Assembly: GCF_002871345.2 (NCBI RefSeq) | Contig: NZ_CP136964.1 | Coordinates: forward strand, 124,001 to 188,000 | DNA from: Nosocomiicoccus massiliensis | GTDB lineage: Bacteria > Bacillota > Bacilli > Staphylococcales > Salinicoccaceae | Direction: 5' to 3' | Length of the DNA stretch: 64,000 bases | Shown here: one piece after another, positions 1 to 9,156 of the stretch | Position numbering within the stretch: the stretch's first letter is position 1 | How the letters are laid out: each line of letters opens with the position of its first letter | Program-made: the position numbers and the translations under genes | Notes under the pieces: model-generated | What the model was told of the DNA's origin: nothing | Database searches by the model: none | What the model saw: the letters and a program-made list of their open reading frames with translations, nothing else

Positions 1-27
1 TAAAAATGTGAAATCAGGTGATTGCTG

Positions 28-1317
28 TTGATGGTTTTAGCAATTGTGATTTTTCTTTTAACTTTAATTTTTGTGATATGGCAACCAAAAGGATTAGATA
101 TTGGTATTACAGCTCTGATTGGGGCAGTTGTGGCTATCGTTACAGGAGTTGTAAGTTTTTCTGATGTACTAGAAGTAACAGGTATTGTTTGGAATGCAAC
201 TCTAACTTTTGTAGCTGTTATTCTAATTTCATTAATATTAGATGAAATTGGATTTTTTGAATGGTCTGCAATACATATGGTCAGAGCTTCAAATGGTAAT
301 GGGTTAAAAATGTTTGTTTTTATTATGTTACTTGGAGCAGTTGTAGCAGCATTTTTCGCAAATGATGGTGCAGCTTTAATATTAACGCCTATTGTATTAG
401 CAATGGTAAGAAGTTTAGGGTTTAATCAAAAAGAGATTTTTCCTTTTATTATAGCTAGTGGATTTATTGCGGATACGACATCACTACCTTTAATTGTCAG
501 TAACTTAGTGAATATTGTTTCTGCAGATTACTTCGATATTGGATTTATTGAATATTTTAACCGTATGATTGTTCCTAATATATTCTCTTTAATTGCTAGT
601 ATTGTCGTTTTATGGTTATATTTCAGAAAATCTATACCTAAAACGTTTAATGCAGAAAATCTACCCAATCCTAAAGATGCAATTAAAGATCTTAAACTAT
701 TTAGGATTTCATGGATTGTATTAGCAATACTACTTGTTGGTTATCTTGTTAGTGAGTTTATTCAGATACCTGTATCTTTTGTTGCTGGTACGATTGCTAT
801 AATCTTTGTGCTATTCGCTCGAAAATCTAAAGCAGTTAATACAAAACAAGTGATTACAGGTGCACCATGGAACATCGTTCTATTTTCTATTGGTATGTAT
901 TTAGTTGTATTTGGATTAAAAAATGTAGGTATCACAACATTTTTAGCTGAAATATTAACTAATATTTCAAGTTATGGATTATTCATCAGTGTGATGGGTA
1001 TGGGCTTTATAGCTGCTTTCTTATCATCAATTATGAACAATATGCCAACTGTTTTAATAGATGCAATAGCGATTGGTCAATCTAGTGCTACAGGACTACT
1101 CAAAGAGGGTATGGTTTATGCGAATATTATAGGTTCTGATTTAGGACCTAAAATTACGCCGATTGGTTCTTTAGCAACATTATTATGGCTACATGTTTTA
1201 GCACAAAAAGGTGTAAAGATTTCATGGGGAACATACTTTAAAACGGGAATTGTCATTACTATTCCAGTCCTATTTGTAACACTCTTAGGATTGTATTTTA
1301 CACTAATCATATTTTAA
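28..1317 (+). CDS. arsB: Arsenite efflux permease ArsB
   Basis: Integral membrane arsenite/antimonite extruder of the ArsB family, expected to carry As(III) out across the cytoplasmic membrane. The 429-residue product is hydrophobic along its whole length, with the usual 10-12 membrane segments, and carries the family signatures [13 protein letters not shown] near residue 20 and [13 protein letters not shown] near residue 113. It reads almost like the plasmid and chromosomal ArsB of staphylococci. Start: AGGTG at 16-20 sits 7 bases before TTG at 28, which aligns with the family N-terminus; ATG at 31 is an alternative. arsC follows after 15 bases, so the two form an operon. An arsR regulator would be expected just upstream, outside the window. 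Codon use is poor in the ACG/CGT/GTC codons favoured by the rest of the window, suggesting acquisition from a Staphylococcus. Confidence 0.95.
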   Translation: MMVLAIVIFLLTLIFVIWQPKGLDIGITALIGAVVAIVTGVVSFSDVLEVTGIVWNATLTFVAVILISLILDEIGFFEWSAIHMVRASNGNGLKMFVFIMLLGAVVAAFFANDGAALILTPIVLAMVRSLGFNQKEIFPFIIASGFIADTTSLPLIVSNLVNIVSADYFDIGFIEYFNRMIVPNIFSLIASIVVLWLYFRKSIPKTFNAENLPNPKDAIKDLKLFRISWIVLAILLVGYLVSEFIQIPVSFVAGTIAIIFVLFARKSKAVNTKQVITGAPWNIVLFSIGMYLVVFGLKNVGITTFLAEILTNISSYGLFISVMGMGFIAAFLSSIMNNMPTVLIDAIAIGQSSATGLLKEGMVYANIIGSDLGPKITPIGSLATLLWLHVLAQKGVKISWGTYFKTGIVITIPVLFVTLLGLYFTLIIF

Positions 1318-1332
1318 AAAGAGGCTTTAATT

Positions 1333-1731
1333 ATGGATAAGAAAACAATTTATTTTATATGTACTGGCAACTCTTGCCGTAGCCAAATGGCTGAGGGTTG
1401 GGGGAAGAAATTATTAGGTGAAGACTGGAATGTCTATTCTGCTGGTATTGAAACACATGGTGTTAATCCTAAAGCAGTAGAAGCTATGAAAGAAGTAGGT
1501 ATTGATATATCAGACCATACGTCAGACTTGATTGATAATGATATTTTAAAACAATCAGATTTAGTCGTAACGTTATGTAGTGATGCAGATGAGAATTGTC
1601 CGATTTTACCACCAAATGTTAAAAAAGAACATTGGGGTTTTGATGATCCTGCGGGTAAAGAGTGGTCAGAATTCGAGCGTGTTAGAGATGAAATTAAATT
1701 AGCGATAGAACAATTTAAATTGAGATACTAA
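1333..1731 (+). CDS. arsC: Arsenate reductase ArsC, thioredoxin-coupled type
   Basis: Reduces arsenate to arsenite, which ArsB then exports. It belongs to the low-molecular-weight protein tyrosine phosphatase fold. The P-loop CTGNSCR supplies nucleophile Cys10 and Cys15, and the redox relay cysteines Cys82 and Cys89 are both in place in LCSDADENC, as in the S. aureus pI258 enzyme (132 residues here, 131 in that family). This is the thioredoxin-dependent class rather than the glutaredoxin-dependent one. AAGAGG lies about 9 bases before the ATG. It is co-transcribed with arsB and ends at a hairpin shared with the convergent glutamate dehydrogenase gene. Confidence 0.96.
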   Translation: MDKKTIYFICTGNSCRSQMAEGWGKKLLGEDWNVYSAGIETHGVNPKAVEAMKEVGIDISDHTSDLIDNDILKQSDLVVTLCSDADENCPILPPNVKKEHWGFDDPAGKEWSEFERVRDEIKLAIEQFKLRY

Positions 1732-1732
1732 A

Positions 1733-1758
1733 AAAGAGGCGAGTCATTTCGCCTCTTT
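1733..1758. terminator. Bidirectional terminator between arsC and gudB
   Basis: A 10-bp stem (1733-1742 with 1749-1758, core GAGGCGA/TCGCCTC) has a 6-base loop. It has a T-rich exit on the plus strand and an A-run on the other side that gives a U-tract on the minus strand, so it can stop both the ars operon and gudB. Confidence 0.85.
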
Positions 1759-1762
1759 TATA

Positions 1763-3010
1763 TTAAGATAATTTACCTTGTAACTTCATAACGTCTGCTA
1801 CTTTTTGAATTGAGTTTAAGTAAGCCGCTTCTCTGAATGTTACGTCGTGTTTTTCTTTTGTATCCCAGATTTCGTCAAATGCTTGGATCATTTTCTCTTC
1901 TTGACGCTCTAAGACTTCTTTTTCTGTCCAGTAGAATCCTTGTAGGTTTTGTACCCACTCATAGTAAGATACGATTACTCCACCTGAGTTTGTAAGGATG
2001 TCTGGTACTACTGTGATGCCTCTTTCTTTGAATACTGCATCTCCTTCAGTAGTGACTGGTCCGTTTGCACCTTCAAGTACGATGTTTGCTTTTACTAATT
2101 TCGCAACGCGCTCATCGATTGCGTTTGCAAGTGCTGCTGGTACCATAATGTCTACGTCTAATGACCAGAAGTCTTCTGGGTTTAAGATTTTAACGTTGTC
2201 CATTTCTTTGAATTTACCACGGTTTGCTTCTAGCTCTTCGTAAGTAAATCCTTCTTCACGGTAGATAGCAAATAATCCATCTGGGTGCCACTCCATAACT
2301 GCTTGTACTGTTGCACCGAGTTGTTCGAAGTATTTTACCGCGTGGCTTCCTACGTTACCGAATCCTTGTACTGCAAGTGTTGCTTCTTCGAAGTGGATAT
2401 CGAATTTCTTAGCAACTTGACGTCCAATGACTGAAATACCGAATCCTGTTGATTCTGTACGTCCTAGTGATCCACCGTATTCTACTGGTTTACCAGTGAA
2501 TGTACCGAGTGCTTGTGTACCAGCTAATTGACAGTATTCGTCAACCATCCAGCTGATCATTTGTGCACTACAGCCTACGTCTGGTGCAGGTACGTCGATT
2601 TTTTCGCCTAAGTATTTGTAAAGACCACGAACGTATCCGCGCGCTAATTGCTCGAGTTCGTTTTCAGATAGTTTTGTTGGGTCAGCAACGATACCACCTT
2701 TACCACCACCGTATGGTGTACCTGTTACTGCACATTTAAATGTCATCCAAATAGATAACGCTTTTACGTCATCGTACGTTGTTGCAGGGTGAATACGAAT
2801 TCCACCTTTTGCTGGTCCGAGTGACGTGTTGTGTGCTGCACGGTAACCTTTGAACGTTCTGATAGTACCGTCATCCATCTTAACTGGAATGCTAACTTCA
2901 ATCATACGCTCAACGTCTTTTAAAATTTCAAAGACTGCTGGTTCCGTATTCAAAATTCTACATGCTGATTCAACTTGTTGTTGCGCATTAATAAATGAGT
3001 TGTTACTCAA
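1763..3010 (-). CDS. gudB: NAD-type glutamate dehydrogenase (GudB/RocG family)
   Basis: Catalyses reversible oxidative deamination of glutamate to 2-oxoglutarate and ammonia, linking amino-acid catabolism to the TCA cycle. The N-terminal Glu/Leu/Phe/Val dehydrogenase domain carries PAKGGIR and the catalytic-lysine region PYGGGKGG. The Rossmann domain has AVQGFGNVGSHA, and VLEGANGPVTTEGD follows. I chose TTG at 3010 over the longer ATG at 3043. The stretch 3019-3024 read on the minus strand is AGGTGG, 8 bases before the TTG, and the product is then 415 residues, the family size. An extended -10 (TGaTATTAT, 3058 to 3050) would start transcription close to 3043, leaving no room for a ribosome site before the ATG. 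It stands alone and convergent to ars. RocG and GudB cannot be told apart from sequence alone. Confidence 0.93.
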   Translation of the reverse strand: MSNNSFINAQQQVESACRILNTEPAVFEILKDVERMIEVSIPVKMDDGTIRTFKGYRAAHNTSLGPAKGGIRIHPATTYDDVKALSIWMTFKCAVTGTPYGGGKGGIVADPTKLSENELEQLARGYVRGLYKYLGEKIDVPAPDVGCSAQMISWMVDEYCQLAGTQALGTFTGKPVEYGGSLGRTESTGFGISVIGRQVAKKFDIHFEEATLAVQGFGNVGSHAVKYFEQLGATVQAVMEWHPDGLFAIYREEGFTYEELEANRGKFKEMDNVKILNPEDFWSLDVDIMVPAALANAIDERVAKLVKANIVLEGANGPVTTEGDAVFKERGITVVPDILTNSGGVIVSYYEWVQNLQGFYWTEKEVLERQEEKMIQAFDEIWDTKEKHDVTFREAAYLNSIQKVADVMKLQGKLS

Positions 3011-3049
3011 AGGAAAGACCACCTTTTTTGATATTAAGTTCATATGTAT

Positions 3050-3058
3050 ATAATATCA
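3050..3058 (-). promoter_or_regulatory. Extended -10 promoter of gudB
   Basis: Minus-strand TGaTATTAT, with no strong -35. It predicts a transcript start about 30 bases upstream of the TTG start at 3010. Confidence 0.55.
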
Positions 3059-3096
3059 CGTTTATAAAATAATGAAAGATTGTTATTTTGTATTTT

Positions 3097-3117
3097 CGAA
3101 CAAAAATTTAATGTTCG
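3097..3117. promoter_or_regulatory. Inverted repeat CGAAC-N11-GTTCG, candidate operator
   Basis: Perfect 5-base arms (3097-3101 and 3113-3117) separated by 11 AT-only bases in the divergent gudB/rbgA region. It lies upstream of the gudB -35 position and 70-90 bases upstream of the rbgA -10. The spacing fits neither LexA (4 bases) nor PurR (about 24 bases), so the regulator is unknown. Confidence 0.35.
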
Positions 3118-3183
3118 TATAGCTATTTTTTCATATTTCACATTTGCTAATTTCTAGTAGTATATCGTATGTTAAACGGAATT

Positions 3184-3192
3184 TGCTATAAT
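3184..3192 (+). promoter_or_regulatory. Extended -10 promoter of rbgA
   Basis: TGcTATAAT, a perfect extended -10, lies 36 bases before the rbgA start. No good -35 is visible, which is common for extended -10 promoters. Confidence 0.7.
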
Positions 3193-3227
3193 CGAATAGA
3201 ATCTAAAACGTATAGGGAAGTGATGAG

Positions 3228-4082
3228 ATGTCTATTAACTGGTTTCCTGGACATATGGCTAAAGCAAGGCGCCAAATTGAAGAGAATTTAAGTAAAGTTG
3301 ATGTAGTGATAGAAATTTTAGACGCGAGAATTCCAATGTCGAGTCAAAATCCGATGATGAACGAGATCGTTAAAAATAAACCACGTATTGTCATTTTAAA
3401 TAAGTCTGATCTCGCAGATCAAAATATGACAAATCAGTGGATGAATTACTTTAAGTCGATTGGGACGTATCCGATAGCACTGGATGCTCGTAGCAATAAC
3501 GTATTAAAGCGCATTGAACCGGTTGCGATGGAAGCGACTGAAGAGATGTTTCAACGTATGGAAGCTCGCGGTATTAATCGTCGTCCGATTCGTGCGATGA
3601 TTATTGGTATTCCTAACGTCGGAAAATCAACATTAATTAATAGTCTCGCAAAACGTAAAGCCGCGAGAACAGGAAATACGCCAGGTCTTACAAAATCACA
3701 GCAGTGGATTAAAGCAGGTAATAATTTAGAACTGCTAGACACTCCAGGTGTATTATGGCCAAAGTTTGAAGGAGATGTCGGGTTAAAATTAAGTTTAACT
3801 GGTGCAATTACGGATAGGGTCGTTCATTTAGACGAGGTCGCTATTTTTGGTATGAAGTTTTTAATCGAACACGATAAGGAAACGTTTGATACGTTTTATA
3901 AAATTACAAATTATGACGTCGATGATATCGTATCCGTGTTTGACGCAATCGGTAGAAGTAGAGGTATGTTAATGTCTGGTAACGAAGTCGATTATGAACA
4001 AGTGACAAACCGAGTCGTCTACGACATTCGAAACGGTAAAATCGGCAGATATACGTTTGATGAGGTAAATGATGACAATTAA
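3228..4082 (+). CDS. rbgA: Ribosome biogenesis GTPase RbgA (YlqF)
   Basis: Circularly permuted GTPase needed for late assembly of the 50S subunit (incorporation of L16 and neighbours). The permuted motif order is visible: G4 NKSD at residues 58-61 comes before G1 GIPNVGKST at 127-135 and G3 DTPG at 171-174. The N-terminus WFPGHMAKA is characteristic. Length 284 is typical. It overlaps the start of rnhB by 11 bases, so the two are translationally linked. In staphylococci and bacilli the gene normally follows rimM-trmD-rplS; here a divergent gudB and an ars module lie upstream instead. Confidence 0.97.
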   Translation: MSINWFPGHMAKARRQIEENLSKVDVVIEILDARIPMSSQNPMMNEIVKNKPRIVILNKSDLADQNMTNQWMNYFKSIGTYPIALDARSNNVLKRIEPVAMEATEEMFQRMEARGINRRPIRAMIIGIPNVGKSTLINSLAKRKAARTGNTPGLTKSQQWIKAGNNLELLDTPGVLWPKFEGDVGLKLSLTGAITDRVVHLDEVAIFGMKFLIEHDKETFDTFYKITNYDVDDIVSVFDAIGRSRGMLMSGNEVDYEQVTNRVVYDIRNGKIGRYTFDEVNDDN

Positions 4083-4824
4083 AGAAGTAAAAGAATTTTT
4101 ACAGACGATACATTCTATAGAAGATTTAGAGAGTATTGATTTACAAAGTGACCCACGTGTCGGCGTACAAAATGCAATTAAAAGTCGCAGACGTCAACTT
4201 GAAAAAATCGAAGAGACGAAACGACGTTTTGAAAGTATGATGGTCTATGAGCGTGAGTTAACAGGTGTGATCGCTGGCGTTGATGAAGCAGGGCGCGGAC
4301 CACTCGCAGGAGAAGTCGTTGCTGGTGCAGTAATTTTAGGTGACGAGAAATTATATGGGTTAGATGACTCTAAAAAGTTAAGTGAAACTGAAAGAAATCG
4401 CTTATATGATTTAATTTTAGACACGTGCACGGTTGGTATAGGTACCGCAACAGTGGAAGAAATTGACACGTTAAATATATATGAAGCGACAAAACTTGCG
4501 ATGACGCGTGCAGTGAAAAATTTAAAAGTACAAGTGGATCACTTATTGATTGATGCGATGGTGTTAGATATGGATATTCATCAGCAAAGTATTATAAAAG
4601 GAGACGCAAATTCGAATTCGATTGCTGCCGCTTCAATTATCGCAAAAGTGTACCGTGACCGTTTAATGAAAGCACATAGTAAAGAGTATCCAGCATACGA
4701 TTTTGAAAAAAACTCAGGGTACGGAACGAAAAATCATTTAGAAGCGTTAAGACAATACGGAGCAACACCGATTCATAGAAAAAGTTTTTCACCCGTTAAG
4801 GAAATTCAGGAGATTTTTAGATGA
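4072..4824 (+). CDS. rnhB: Ribonuclease HII
   Basis: Cleaves the RNA strand of RNA/DNA hybrids and removes single ribonucleotides misincorporated into DNA. The RNase H fold signature GVDEAGRGPLAGEV starts near residue 69 (catalytic Asp71-Glu72), and DAMVLD and KGDANSNSIAAASIIAKVYRD follow. An N-terminal helical extension of about 65 residues matches the Firmicute subtype. Of two in-frame ATGs, 4072 has the better spacing (5 bases) from GAGGT at 4062-4066; 4069 would be only 2 bases away. The product is 250 residues. The stop overlaps the next start as ATGA at 4821-4824. Confidence 0.96.
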   Translation: MTIKEVKEFLQTIHSIEDLESIDLQSDPRVGVQNAIKSRRRQLEKIEETKRRFESMMVYERELTGVIAGVDEAGRGPLAGEVVAGAVILGDEKLYGLDDSKKLSETERNRLYDLILDTCTVGIGTATVEEIDTLNIYEATKLAMTRAVKNLKVQVDHLLIDAMVLDMDIHQQSIIKGDANSNSIAAASIIAKVYRDRLMKAHSKEYPAYDFEKNSGYGTKNHLEALRQYGATPIHRKSFSPVKEIQEIFR

Positions 4825-5996
4825 ACAGAATTAAAGTAGTAGATAGTTTAAGAGGATTTAGTTTACTAGGGATATTACTCGCTAACTTGCTCGTTTTTAA
4901 CTACGGCATGTTTGGTAATAGTTATCCTGAAGTATATGACGTGTCTAATGTCGGCATCTTTTTAATGAATACGATTCGCGTATTATTTGAAGGTAGTACG
5001 ATGCCGATATTTGCCTTTTTATTTGGATTTGGGATGTATATGATGGCGTCTAGTTTTAAACGTAAAGATCTCGGTGTTAAACGTGGACTCATTCGTCGCG
5101 GACTCGCGTTACTATTATTTGGTACACTGCACGCGATGTATTTATTTGAAGGAGATATTTTGTTCGTTTATGGACTGATGACGATTGTTTTATTTTGGCT
5201 ACCGAATCGAAGTCTTAAAACGATGATTGTTTGTTTTCTTCTATCATCAGCGCTCGTTGTATTAATGCATTTAGACTTTGGTAGTAGTGTAGAAGACATA
5301 GATGAAGAGTTTGAGAGTTATACGACAGAGTTAACCGATGAAAAAATCGAATATTTACTCGAAGAAAAAGAAGCGTATCGTACGTTATCGAATGCTGAAC
5401 GTCAGTCGTTTATATTCGATTCAGAGAATCCGTTTTTTGGCGGTGGTGTAGTCGGATACATATTTACGTATATACTCATTATTTCCTTTTACGTGCCTGT
5501 CTTTATATCTGGAATGATTGCAGCAAAACTTAAAATGTTTGAAACAGGTGGCACGTGGAAAAAAGCACTCATTCTACTCGTACCGATCGGTATTATATTA
5601 AATATATTTGGGCTTAATAATGAGACACTCGATTATTATATGTTCTTTATAGACACAGCGTTAGCTTATGGTTATATTGGACTATTTTATTATTTATATA
5701 AAGAAAACTTATTTATGGATAGTTTATCCGCCGTCGGTAAATTATCGTTAACGAACTATATTTTACAATCAGTGTTCCACTCGTTTATATACTACGGCAG
5801 TGGACTCGGACGATTTGGAGACGGGAATTTTACGCTGTCGTTTACGTTAGCAATTCTCTTCTTTATCGTACAAATTATATGTAGTTATTACTATATGAAG
5901 AAGTTTAAATACGGACCACTCGAATATATACTTAGAATTTGGACGTATTTCTCGTTTAAACCACATTTAAAACGTGGAAAAAACGCACATATTTAA
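4821..5996 (+). CDS. DUF418 (YeiB-like) integral membrane protein
   Basis: A 391-residue polytopic membrane protein. The N-terminal signature VDSLRGFSLLGILLANL (from residue 6) and the C-terminal SAVGKLSLTNYILQS region (near residues 303-317) identify the DUF418/YeiB family, distantly related to membrane acyltransferases. Its substrate is unknown. A soluble, strongly acidic segment at about residues 155-200 separates two membrane halves. It is coupled to rnhB by a 4-base ATGA overlap, so it is probably translated from the rbgA transcript. The gene is not part of the usual rnhB-sucC arrangement of staphylococci. No transporter or biosynthetic partner is adjacent. Confidence 0.8.
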   Translation: MNRIKVVDSLRGFSLLGILLANLLVFNYGMFGNSYPEVYDVSNVGIFLMNTIRVLFEGSTMPIFAFLFGFGMYMMASSFKRKDLGVKRGLIRRGLALLLFGTLHAMYLFEGDILFVYGLMTIVLFWLPNRSLKTMIVCFLLSSALVVLMHLDFGSSVEDIDEEFESYTTELTDEKIEYLLEEKEAYRTLSNAERQSFIFDSENPFFGGGVVGYIFTYILIISFYVPVFISGMIAAKLKMFETGGTWKKALILLVPIGIILNIFGLNNETLDYYMFFIDTALAYGYIGLFYYLYKENLFMDSLSAVGKLSLTNYILQSVFHSFIYYGSGLGRFGDGNFTLSFTLAILFFIVQIICSYYYMKKFKYGPLEYILRIWTYFSFKPHLKRGKNAHI

Positions 5997-6024
5997 AAAT
6001 TACACTTTTTAGAAGCGTGTTAAG

Positions 6025-6053
6025 TTTACAATAGTGCGATGAATTTATATAAT
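6025..6053 (+). promoter_or_regulatory. Sigma-A promoter of sucCD
   Basis: TTTACA at 6025-6030, a 17-base spacer and TATAAT at 6048-6053. It lies 40 bases before the sucC start. No terminator hairpin is visible between the DUF418 gene and this promoter. Confidence 0.8.
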
Positions 6054-6094
6054 AGTTTTGAAAGCTTATTATTATAACGCTTAGGAGGCAGACC

Positions 6095-7264
6095 ATGAAT
6101 ATTCATGAGTATCAAGGAAAACAAATTTTCCGCTCTAAAGGGGTAAAAGTACCGAACGGTGACGTTGCGCGTACGCCTGAAGAAGCGGTAGAAGTAGCAA
6201 AAACATTAGACTCTGACGTCTACGTAGTGAAAGCACAAATTCACGCAGGTGGACGTGGGAAAGCTGGAGGCGTAAAGATTGCGAAATCTTTAGATGAAGT
6301 TAAAGAATACGCTGAAAGTTTACTCGGTTCTACATTAGTAACGGTACAAAACGGACCAGATGGTACTGTTGTTAACCGTTTATTAATTGAAGAAGGTTGC
6401 GACATTAAAGATGAATACTACATCAGCTTTGTTGTAGACCGTGCGACAAACCGTGTCGTGTTAATGGGTTCTGAAGAAGGTGGAACTGAAATCGAAGAGG
6501 TTGCAGCTAAAACACCTGAAAAGATCTTCACTGAAGTGATCGACCCAGCAGTTGGTTTATTACCATTCCAAGCAAGAAGACTTGCGTTTAACATCAACAT
6601 TCCAACTGAGTTAATTAACAAAGCGGCAAAATTATTACTTGGACTCTATGATGTATTTGTAGAAAAAGATGCATCAATCGTCGAAATCAACCCACTTGTA
6701 ACAACAGGTGACGGTGAAGTTATGGCGTTAGATGCGAAAATCAACTTTGACGATAACGCATTATACCGTCAAAAAGAAGTAATGGAAATGCGTGACTTCG
6801 ACGAAGAAGATCCAAAAGAAGTTGAAGCGTCTAAATACGACTTATCTTATATTGCACTAGATGGTAACATCGGTTGTATGGTTAACGGTGCTGGACTTGC
6901 GATGGCAACGATGGACACAATTAACCACTTCGGTGGAAGCCCAGCGAACTTCTTAGACGTAGGTGGCGGTGCGACTGAAGAGAAAGTTACAAAAGCATTC
7001 GAACTCATCTTAAGTGATGAAAACGTAGAAGGAATCTTTGTAAACATCTTCGGTGGAATCATGTTATGTGACGTCATTGCTAAAGGTGTTGTACAAGCAG
7101 TTAAAAACGTCGGACTTGAAATTCCATTAGTCGTACGTTTAGAAGGTACAAACGTTAAAGAAGGTAAAGAGATTCTTAAAGACTCTGGTTTAGCAATTAC
7201 ACCAGCAAGCACAATGGCTGAAGGTGCACAAAAAATTATCGCACTCGTTGAAGAAAATAAATAA
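6095..7264 (+). CDS. sucC: Succinate-CoA ligase, beta subunit
   Basis: The nucleotide-binding subunit of succinyl-CoA synthetase, which makes ATP or GTP from succinyl-CoA in the TCA cycle. The N-terminal ATP-grasp domain begins [12 protein letters not shown] and includes [16 protein letters not shown]. The C-terminal CoA-ligase domain has [19 protein letters not shown] and the phosphate-accepting region [10 protein letters not shown]. At 389 residues it is full length. The site AGGAGG lies 8 bases ahead of the ATG. It forms a two-gene operon with sucD. Confidence 0.98.
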   Translation: MNIHEYQGKQIFRSKGVKVPNGDVARTPEEAVEVAKTLDSDVYVVKAQIHAGGRGKAGGVKIAKSLDEVKEYAESLLGSTLVTVQNGPDGTVVNRLLIEEGCDIKDEYYISFVVDRATNRVVLMGSEEGGTEIEEVAAKTPEKIFTEVIDPAVGLLPFQARRLAFNINIPTELINKAAKLLLGLYDVFVEKDASIVEINPLVTTGDGEVMALDAKINFDDNALYRQKEVMEMRDFDEEDPKEVEASKYDLSYIALDGNIGCMVNGAGLAMATMDTINHFGGSPANFLDVGGGATEEKVTKAFELILSDENVEGIFVNIFGGIMLCDVIAKGVVQAVKNVGLEIPLVVRLEGTNVKEGKEILKDSGLAITPASTMAEGAQKIIALVEENK

Positions 7265-7282
7265 GATAAGGGGAAATTAATT

Positions 7283-8188
7283 GTGGCAGTATTTGTAGAT
7301 AAAGATACAAAAGTAATCGTACAAGGTATTACTGGATCTACTGCATTATTCCATACGAAACAAATGTTAGACTACGGCACGAAAATTGTCGGTGGTGTAA
7401 CACCAGGTAAAGGTGGACAAGTAGTAGAAGGTGTACCTGTATTCAATACAGTAGAAGAAGCAAAGAAAGAAACTGGCGCGACAGTATCAGTCGTATACGT
7501 TCCAGCTCCATTCGCAGCAGATTCAATCATGGAAGCAGCAGATGCAGGTGTAGAACTTGTTATCTGTATTACAGAGCATATTCCAGTATTAGACATGGTT
7601 AAAGTCGTAGACTACCTAGAAGATAAAGAAACACGTCTCGTTGGACCAAACTGTCCTGGTATCATCACTGCTGATGAAACTAAAATTGGTATTATGCCAG
7701 GATATATCCACAAAAAAGGTCACGTAGGAGTTGTATCACGTTCTGGTACGTTAACTTACGAAGCAGTTCACCAATTAACTGAAGCTGGAATCGGTCAAAC
7801 GACAGCTGTTGGTATCGGTGGAGACCCAGTAAACGGTACAGACTTCATCGACGTATTAAAAGCATTTAACGAAGACGATGAAACACTCGCAGTTGTAATG
7901 ATCGGTGAAATCGGTGGTACAGCTGAAGAAGAAGCAGCAGCTTGGGTGAAAGAACATATGACAAAACCAGTTGTTGGATTCATCGGTGGTCAAACAGCGC
8001 CTCCAGGAAAACGTATGGGTCACGCTGGTGCGATCATTTCTGGTGGTCAAGGTACAGCAGAAGGTAAAATTAAAGCGATGAACGACGCAGGTATCGACAC
8101 AGCAGATACACCGTCAGTAATCGGTGAGACATTAATCGAGCGTATTAAAAAAGAAGGCCTTTACGAGCAATGTCTAACAATTAAATAA
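7283..8188 (+). CDS. sucD: Succinate-CoA ligase, alpha subunit
   Basis: The CoA-binding subunit of succinyl-CoA synthetase, containing the catalytic histidine that is transiently phosphorylated (His247 in KRMGHAGAI). The N-terminal CoA-binding Rossmann segment has [13 protein letters not shown] and GVTPGKGG, and NCPGIIT follows. The start is GTG at 7283 behind AAGGGGA. Length 301 is normal. It is 18 bases downstream of sucC and ends at a strong terminator. Confidence 0.98.
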   Translation: MAVFVDKDTKVIVQGITGSTALFHTKQMLDYGTKIVGGVTPGKGGQVVEGVPVFNTVEEAKKETGATVSVVYVPAPFAADSIMEAADAGVELVICITEHIPVLDMVKVVDYLEDKETRLVGPNCPGIITADETKIGIMPGYIHKKGHVGVVSRSGTLTYEAVHQLTEAGIGQTTAVGIGGDPVNGTDFIDVLKAFNEDDETLAVVMIGEIGGTAEEEAAAWVKEHMTKPVVGFIGGQTAPPGKRMGHAGAIISGGQGTAEGKIKAMNDAGIDTADTPSVIGETLIERIKKEGLYEQCLTIK

Positions 8189-8202
8189 TAAATTTAAATT
8201 GT

Positions 8203-8230
8203 AACGCAGAGATAATATAATCTCTGCGTT
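8203..8230 (+). terminator. Terminator of sucCD
   Basis: The stem AACGCAGAGA/TCTCTGCGTT (8203-8212, 8221-8230) has an 8-base loop and is followed by a run of T. Confidence 0.92.
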
Positions 8231-8265
8231 TTTTTATTTTTATACCAATTTTAAAAACTATCGAT

Positions 8266-8271
8266 TATAAT
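8266..8271 (+). promoter_or_regulatory. -10 box immediately before dprA
   Basis: TATAAT whose last base is only 6 bases before the dprA ATG, so transcription would begin at or next to the start codon. The -35 region is poor, which lowers confidence. Confidence 0.45.
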
Positions 8272-8277
8272 ACAGTT

Positions 8278-9072
8278 ATGAAACTTCACATTTTACAATT
8301 AAGTTTTGCAAAAGTTACAAGAAAAGAGTTTCAGAAGATCCGAAATGGTGAAGTATTAAAAGAATCTACAATTAAGAAGTTACAGCATGCGAGAGAAATT
8401 TCGTTAGAAGACATCCACCGTAAATTGTGTGAGAACGGTGTGACGTTTATAACGGAGAGTTCAAAGTATTATCCAGCATCGTTAAAAGAAATTTACGACC
8501 CGCCGTACGTATTATATGTAAAGGGCTCTTTATCGGCTTTAAATAGTCGCAAAATCGGCATCGTTGGTAGTCGTAAAGCTGGAATGTATACGCGTCAAGC
8601 GTTACAAAGAATCATTCCAGCGTTAAATGAGTTTACAGTCGTGTCAGGTCTCGCATATGGTGCAGATGATATCGCGCACCATATTGCACTTGAAGAGAAT
8701 ATTCAAACGATCGGTGTACTCGCATTTGGTCACGATATCCATTATCCGAAGTCAACAATAAAAACGAGACATCGTATTGAAAAATATAGTTGTACGATTA
8801 GTGAGTATCCACCAGGCACACCGATAAATAAGCATCAATTCGTCGCACGAAATAGAATTATCGCTGGCTTAAGTGAAGGTGTATTAGTCACTGAAGCCGA
8901 AGAAAAAAGCGGAAGTTTAATTACGTTAGAGATGGCGATTGAAGAAAATCGACACGTCTTTTGTATACCAGGAAATATTACGTCACCGCTCAGTGCAGGT
9001 GTAAATGCGCGGTTAAAAGAAGGTGCGATATTCGTTACAAAAGCTGATGATATTTTAGATGAATTACAATAA
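8278..9072 (+). CDS. dprA: DNA-processing protein DprA
   Basis: Binds incoming single-stranded DNA and loads RecA during natural transformation. The Rossmann-like domain is complete: IGIVGSRKAGMYTRQ, SGLAYGADDIAHHIAL and the QFVARNRIIAGLSEGVLVTEA region with KSGSLIT. The protein ends soon after the fold (264 residues), so the C-terminal winged-helix domain of many DprA proteins is missing, and the N-terminal SAM-like region is short and divergent. No Shine-Dalgarno sequence precedes ATG 8278, and a -10 box sits just upstream, so the message may be leaderless. The neighbours sucCD and topA match staphylococcal order. Confidence 0.92.
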   Translation: MKLHILQLSFAKVTRKEFQKIRNGEVLKESTIKKLQHAREISLEDIHRKLCENGVTFITESSKYYPASLKEIYDPPYVLYVKGSLSALNSRKIGIVGSRKAGMYTRQALQRIIPALNEFTVVSGLAYGADDIAHHIALEENIQTIGVLAFGHDIHYPKSTIKTRHRIEKYSCTISEYPPGTPINKHQFVARNRIIAGLSEGVLVTEAEEKSGSLITLEMAIEENRHVFCIPGNITSPLSAGVNARLKEGAIFVTKADDILDELQ

Positions 9073-9087
9073 ATGAATTTAGAACCG

Positions 9088-9117
9088 TTGACAAATTTAA
9101 AAGTTAGTGTGTAATAT
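9088..9117 (+). promoter_or_regulatory. Sigma-A promoter of topA
   Basis: TTGACA at 9088-9093, an 18-base spacer and TAATAT at 9112-9117, ending 39 bases before the topA GTG start. Confidence 0.75.
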
Positions 9118-9156
9118 TGTTCATTGAATCATAAAACGTGAGGGAGGCAATTAAAA

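Noticed and set aside
3097-3117. Reading the gudB/rbgA dyad as a LexA or PurR site
   Set aside because: LexA boxes need 4 bases between GAAC and GTTC and PurR boxes about 24 between CGAA and TTCG; the observed gaps are 11 and 13.
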